Shown piece after piece: positions 60,580 to 64,000 of a DNA stretch of 64,000 nt. The stretch is taken from contig JAEWUM010000015.1 in assembly GCA_023459355.1 (NCBI GenBank), positions 144,371 through 208,370 of the forward strand, in the 5' to 3' direction. The notes beneath the pieces were generated by a model, which saw only the letters and a list, made by a program, of their open reading frames with translations, was not told the origin of the DNA and made no database searches. The DNA is from Bacteroidota bacterium (GTDB lineage Bacteria > Bacteroidota > Bacteroidia > Bacteroidales > Paludibacteraceae). Positions within the stretch are counted from its first letter, which is position 1, and each line of letters opens with the position of its first letter. Both the position numbers and the translations under genes were made by a program.

Positions 60580-62823
60580 TTAAAGCTGAATTCTCTTTGT
60601 GGAATTAACTTCTTTTATTTTATTGATGTTCTTAGACAGGTTCTCAATTTCCTGTTTGTCGTGGACATTGACATGGAACATCCCCACGAAAATTCCGGCT
60701 TTGGTTTCAATATTAATCTGGCTGATGTTCACCCCGTATTGTTCGGAAATAACGCGTAAAATTTCAATCAATACGCCTTTCTTATCAATGCCTCTGATTT
60801 CAAGTACTTCATGAAAATTAAGCCCTTTGTGCACTGCCCATTTTGCAGATATGATGTTGTCGCCGTAATTTGATTTTAATTTAGCTGCAACGGTACATTG
60901 TCGTTTGTGCACCATTACAATCTCATTTTCATCGACATAACCAAGCACATCATCGCCGGGGATAGGCTTGCAGCACTCCGCGAATTTGTAGGTTTTTCCG
61001 GCGTTTTCCTCTGTCAGGATGAATGTTTTCTTTCGGTCGACCCGGGTCGCGGGAACCAATTCGGGGGCAGTTTCTTTGTGTTTCTCTCCGGTATTTACAA
61101 AGGGAATTTTGATGTATTTTGAAAAAACATTCTGCGATTTAGGCTTAAAGATTACTTTCTGAATATCTTCCAGGTTTAAATTACCTTTACCTGCCTGCTG
61201 ATACAAGGCATTACGCGAACTGTATTTGTAGTGGTTCAGAATTTTGACGTAGTTATCATTTTCTGGTGACAGGTTGATGGCGGCGAGTGCTTCTTCAATT
61301 CTTTTTTGTCCTTCAGCCATCTCGGCTTTTTCTTCTCTTCTGAAAATGGCTCTTAATTTGGCTTTTGCCCTGGCGGTAGTTACGTAATCAATCCATTCGG
61401 GTTGCGGGATTTGTTTGCGGGAAGTCAGGATTTCCACCTGGTCGCCACTTTGCAGGGTATGACTCAGTGGTACTAATTTATGATTTACCTTGGCGCCGAT
61501 ACAATGTTCTCCCAAATCAGAGTGCAGGGCAAATGCAAAGTCAAGTGCAGTGGAACCCTGCGGAATAGTTTTAATGTCTCCTTTCGGTGTAAATACGAAT
61601 ATCTCGGAAGCAAAAAGATTCAGTTTGAATGTGTCAATAAAATCGATGGCGTTGGGTTCCGGGTTCTCAAGAAGCTCTTTGATGGTTTTCATCCACTTGT
61701 CGAGTTCCGACTCATCATTTTCTCCCGTCTTGTATTTCCAGTGTGCGGCCAGTCCCTTCTCGGCGATATCATTCATCCGTTCACTGCGGATCTGTATTTC
61801 CACCCATCTGCCTCCGGGCGCCATCACAGTTACATGCAGCGCTTCGTAGCCATTTGCCTTCGGATTGCTCACCCAGTCACGGATGCGTTCGGGATGCGGT
61901 TTGTACAGACCCGTAATGGCTGAGTAAATCATCCAGCACTGGTCTTTTTCGGTTAATCCTTCTTTGGGCGTAAACACGATTCGTAGCGCCATGATATCGT
62001 ACACATCCTCGAACGAGATGTTGTGAGCTGTCATTTTCTTCCAGATGGAATATACTGTTTTGATGCGGGCTTTGTAACGGAAATTCCATCCGAGTTCTGT
62101 CAGTTTTTCAGTAATAGGTTCGGTGAATTCTTCATAAAACAAATTGCGGGCAACTTCATCACTCGCGAGCTGTTTCTCTATTTGTGCATAAGTTTCGGGA
62201 TGTTCATACTTAAAACTGAGGTTTTCCAGTTCATTTTTGATGCGGAAGAGTCCGAGGCGATGTGCCAGCGGAGCATAAATATATTGTGTTTCACCTGTGA
62301 TTTTGAGTTGTTTTGCCGGAGGCATCGAACCGAGGGTGCGCATATTGTGGAGGCGGTCGGCAATTTTAATCAGGATTACCCGGATGTCTTCCGACATGGT
62401 TAGCACTAATTTCCGGAAATTTTCAGCCTGAGCAGAAGCGTGTTCCGCAAATACACCTCCTGAAATTTTGGTAAGTCCTTCAACGATTTGTGCTATTTTC
62501 GGACCGAAAAGGTTGGCAATATCTTCCACCGTATAATCTGTGTCTTCCACCACATCGTGCAATAAAGCGGAACAAATGGAAGTAGAGCCCATCCCTATTT
62601 CGCTCGAAACAATGCGCGCAACGGCCAGCGGATGCATGATGTAAGGTTCTCCCGATCGCCTCCGAATGCCTTTGTGAGCTGCTTTGGCAAAATTAAAGGC
62701 CTTGGTAATCAGCTCCACTTTCTTGCGGTGGGATGAGTTCAGGTAATCATTCAACAATGCATCAAACTCCTGTTGGATTAATTCCTCTTCAGTCACACTA
62801 AAATTTGTTGAATGTGCGGACAT
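60580..62823 (-). CDS. relA: Bifunctional (p)ppGpp synthetase/hydrolase
   Basis: Makes and degrades the alarmone (p)ppGpp. The 747-aa protein has an HD hydrolase domain (residues ~45-200; H64, and ALLHDVVEDT with H89 and D90), so hydrolysis is expected. The synthetase domain (~240-360) has YKARIKTVYSIWKKM and DVYDIMALRIVF. A TGS domain (~395-455; VFTPKGDIKTIPQGSTALDFA) and a C-terminal ACT domain (~665-747) follow. It is downstream of alanine dehydrogenase by 23 bases and probably in its operon. Confidence 0.96.
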   Translation of the reverse strand: MSAHSTNFSVTEEELIQQEFDALLNDYLNSSHRKKVELITKAFNFAKAAHKGIRRRSGEPYIMHPLAVARIVSSEIGMGSTSICSALLHDVVEDTDYTVEDIANLFGPKIAQIVEGLTKISGGVFAEHASAQAENFRKLVLTMSEDIRVILIKIADRLHNMRTLGSMPPAKQLKITGETQYIYAPLAHRLGLFRIKNELENLSFKYEHPETYAQIEKQLASDEVARNLFYEEFTEPITEKLTELGWNFRYKARIKTVYSIWKKMTAHNISFEDVYDIMALRIVFTPKEGLTEKDQCWMIYSAITGLYKPHPERIRDWVSNPKANGYEALHVTVMAPGGRWVEIQIRSERMNDIAEKGLAAHWKYKTGENDESELDKWMKTIKELLENPEPNAIDFIDTFKLNLFASEIFVFTPKGDIKTIPQGSTALDFAFALHSDLGEHCIGAKVNHKLVPLSHTLQSGDQVEILTSRKQIPQPEWIDYVTTARAKAKLRAIFRREEKAEMAEGQKRIEEALAAINLSPENDNYVKILNHYKYSSRNALYQQAGKGNLNLEDIQKVIFKPKSQNVFSKYIKIPFVNTGEKHKETAPELVPATRVDRKKTFILTEENAGKTYKFAECCKPIPGDDVLGYVDENEIVMVHKRQCTVAAKLKSNYGDNIISAKWAVHKGLNFHEVLEIRGIDKKGVLIEILRVISEQYGVNISQINIETKAGIFVGMFHVNVHDKQEIENLSKNINKIKEVNSTKRIQL

Positions 62824-62846
62824 AAATAATCGGCAGATAAAAAAAA

Positions 62847-64000
62847 TTAATACCCTGTTAAAAACAACCCAATATCGTTGGCATTTAATCCGAAATATGA
62901 AGCAATCAGGCGGTTGACCAACACGCCGCCGTAAATATAAGCGCCATTCCTGAAGCCTGAACTCTCAGCAATGGCACGTCTGACACTACCAGAATTTCCA
63001 ACCTTCACAAGCATCGGAGCAAATATATTACTCAAAGCCATGGAGCTGGTGCGACCAACCCTTGCCGAAATGTTCGGCACACAATAATGAATGATGCCGT
63101 ATTTTTCAAAAACCGGTTTTTCGATGGTTCGGCAGGTGGAAGTCTCAAAACATCCTCCCTGATCCACACTTAAATCGATGATAATGGCTCCTGGCTTCAT
63201 GGTTTTAACCAACTCCTCGGCCACCATGAATCTTTCGGAACCATTGATATACCTTAAATTTCCGATTACTGCATCGGCTGTTGTCAGTGCTTTAAATAAC
63301 ACCGCCGGATGAATAACCGAAGTGAAAACCTGCTGTCCCAGATAATGCTGAATCTTTCTGAGTTTGTTAACATCATGGTCAAATATCTTCACCTGAGCTC
63401 CCAATGCCAATGCCGACCGGGCTGCAACTGAGCCGGCTAAACCAGCTCCCAGAATCAGTACTTCAGTCGGAGAAACCCCTGCAATACCGCCCAGTAAAAT
63501 ACCCTTACCACCAGAAGCATTGCTCATCAACTCCGAAGCAACCGCGATGGCGGTGTTTCCTTCAATCTCCGCTATAGTATTAACGACAGGGAAAGCCTTT
63601 TGTTCATCTTTAATCAACTCGTAAGCAATGGCGTTCAGTTTTTTCGACATCATCATTTTGATGCTTTCAGCTGATAAAGTGGATAACTGCAACATCGAAA
63701 AAATGGATTTCCCGTTTTTCATCAAAGCCAGCTCATCAATCGTGGGAGGTGCTATTTTCAGGACAATATCGGCTCCGAACACTTCAGCTTCGTTTTCCAC
63801 GATAACTGCTCCGGCTTCACTGTACTGTAAATCTGTATAATACATGGGTAAGCCGGCACCGCGTTGCACCATTACCTTGTGTCCTTCTTCCACCACGATG
63901 GAAACTCCTTCGGGCGTAAGTCCCAGCCGTGTTTCAGCATGCGCGTTTTCACGCGGAATTCCTATCGACAGCCGGGGTTGTCGAACAATTTCCCGGAGCA
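62847..64000 (-). CDS. ald: Alanine dehydrogenase, truncated by the window edge
   Basis: Oxidative deamination of alanine to pyruvate with NAD+, or the reverse. The frame is open to the right edge, so the start is missing; GTG at 63896 is internal. Visible residues begin GIPRENAHAETRLGLTPEGV, the usual N-terminal signature of the AlaDH/PNT family. The Rossmann motif VLILGAGLAGSVAARSALALGA and DLSVDQGGCFETS are present, and the C-terminal region GAYIYGGVLVNRLIASYFG ends the domain. The length so far (~384 aa) fits alanine dehydrogenase; pyridine nucleotide transhydrogenase alpha subunit is a less likely alternative. It lies upstream of relA. Confidence 0.88.
   Translation of the reverse strand, partial: LREIVRQPRLSIGIPRENAHAETRLGLTPEGVSIVVEEGHKVMVQRGAGLPMYYTDLQYSEAGAVIVENEAEVFGADIVLKIAPPTIDELALMKNGKSIFSMLQLSTLSAESIKMMMSKKLNAIAYELIKDEQKAFPVVNTIAEIEGNTAIAVASELMSNASGGKGILLGGIAGVSPTEVLILGAGLAGSVAARSALALGAQVKIFDHDVNKLRKIQHYLGQQVFTSVIHPAVLFKALTTADAVIGNLRYINGSERFMVAEELVKTMKPGAIIIDLSVDQGGCFETSTCRTIEKPVFEKYGIIHYCVPNISARVGRTSSMALSNIFAPMLVKVGNSGSVRRAIAESSGFRNGAYIYGGVLVNRLIASYFGLNANDIGLFLTGY

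Overview
The window is typical of a Bacteroidota genome, most likely order Bacteroidales. The signs are promoters of the TTTG / TAnnTTTG type in front of many genes, a type IX secretion C-terminal sorting domain, the DUF4271-hemD-rnpA-yidD gene order, a Bacteroidetes-type HU-like protein, a DUF5686 outer-membrane protein and an outer-membrane assembly operon of SurA/OstA type. Almost all of it is ordinary chromosomal gene content; no prophage, insertion sequence or CRISPR array is visible. Where a TAnnTTTG box lies just upstream of one possible start codon, it was used to choose that start.

Layout. 0-5 kb: end of a polysaccharide flippase, RNase HI, a tRNA-Arg(CCU) whose 3' end overlaps the lolD stop codon, a YgjP-like metallopeptidase, a candidate small RNA and metG. 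5-12 kb: transaldolase behind a start-codon hairpin, glutathione peroxidase and MarR with palindromic operators, then a GH15 trehalase/glucoamylase facing a fused trehalose-6-phosphate synthase/phosphatase, and a TlpA-like protein. 12-15 kb: DoxX, pirin, AraC and Nudix. 15-20 kb: poorly characterised lipoproteins, an alpha/beta hydrolase and a PQQ-propeller lipoprotein. 20-29 kb: dprA, VanZ-like, nucleoside kinase, Na/Pi and Na/Ca transporters, an aminotransferase, an epimerase and a LOG-family protein. 29-35 kb: DUF4271, hemD, rnpA, yidD, lpxK, pnp and sppA. 35-42 kb: secreted M6 protease, upp, proC, DUF5686 protein and xerD.

42-46 kb is the most unusual stretch. It has inverted copies of a dispersed repeat, an HU-like gene, a degenerate tandem array with an exact 22-bp period, a tRNA-like fragment with gene debris, an AT-rich orphan lipoprotein, and a Fic gene with twin palindromes at its promoter. 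46-49 kb holds a hemerythrin-LuxR fusion regulator beside a large cation/proton antiporter. 49-57 kb is an envelope operon (two parvulin-type proteins, a SurA-like lipoprotein and an OstA-like protein) downstream of guaB. 57-64 kb holds a large secreted protein combining starch-binding-like, cohesin, dockerin and T9SS domains, then relA/spoT and alanine dehydrogenase, which runs off the end.

Functional themes are envelope biogenesis (lolD, lpxK, yidD, the SurA/OstA operon, flippase, sppA), trehalose and stress metabolism (otsAB, GH15, gpx, marR, pirin, rel), and nucleotide salvage (pnp, upp, guaB, nucleoside kinase). The best leads for undescribed biology are the 22-bp array at 43.0-43.3 kb, the minus-strand small RNA at 2.7 kb, the transaldolase leader hairpin, and promoters nested inside terminators.
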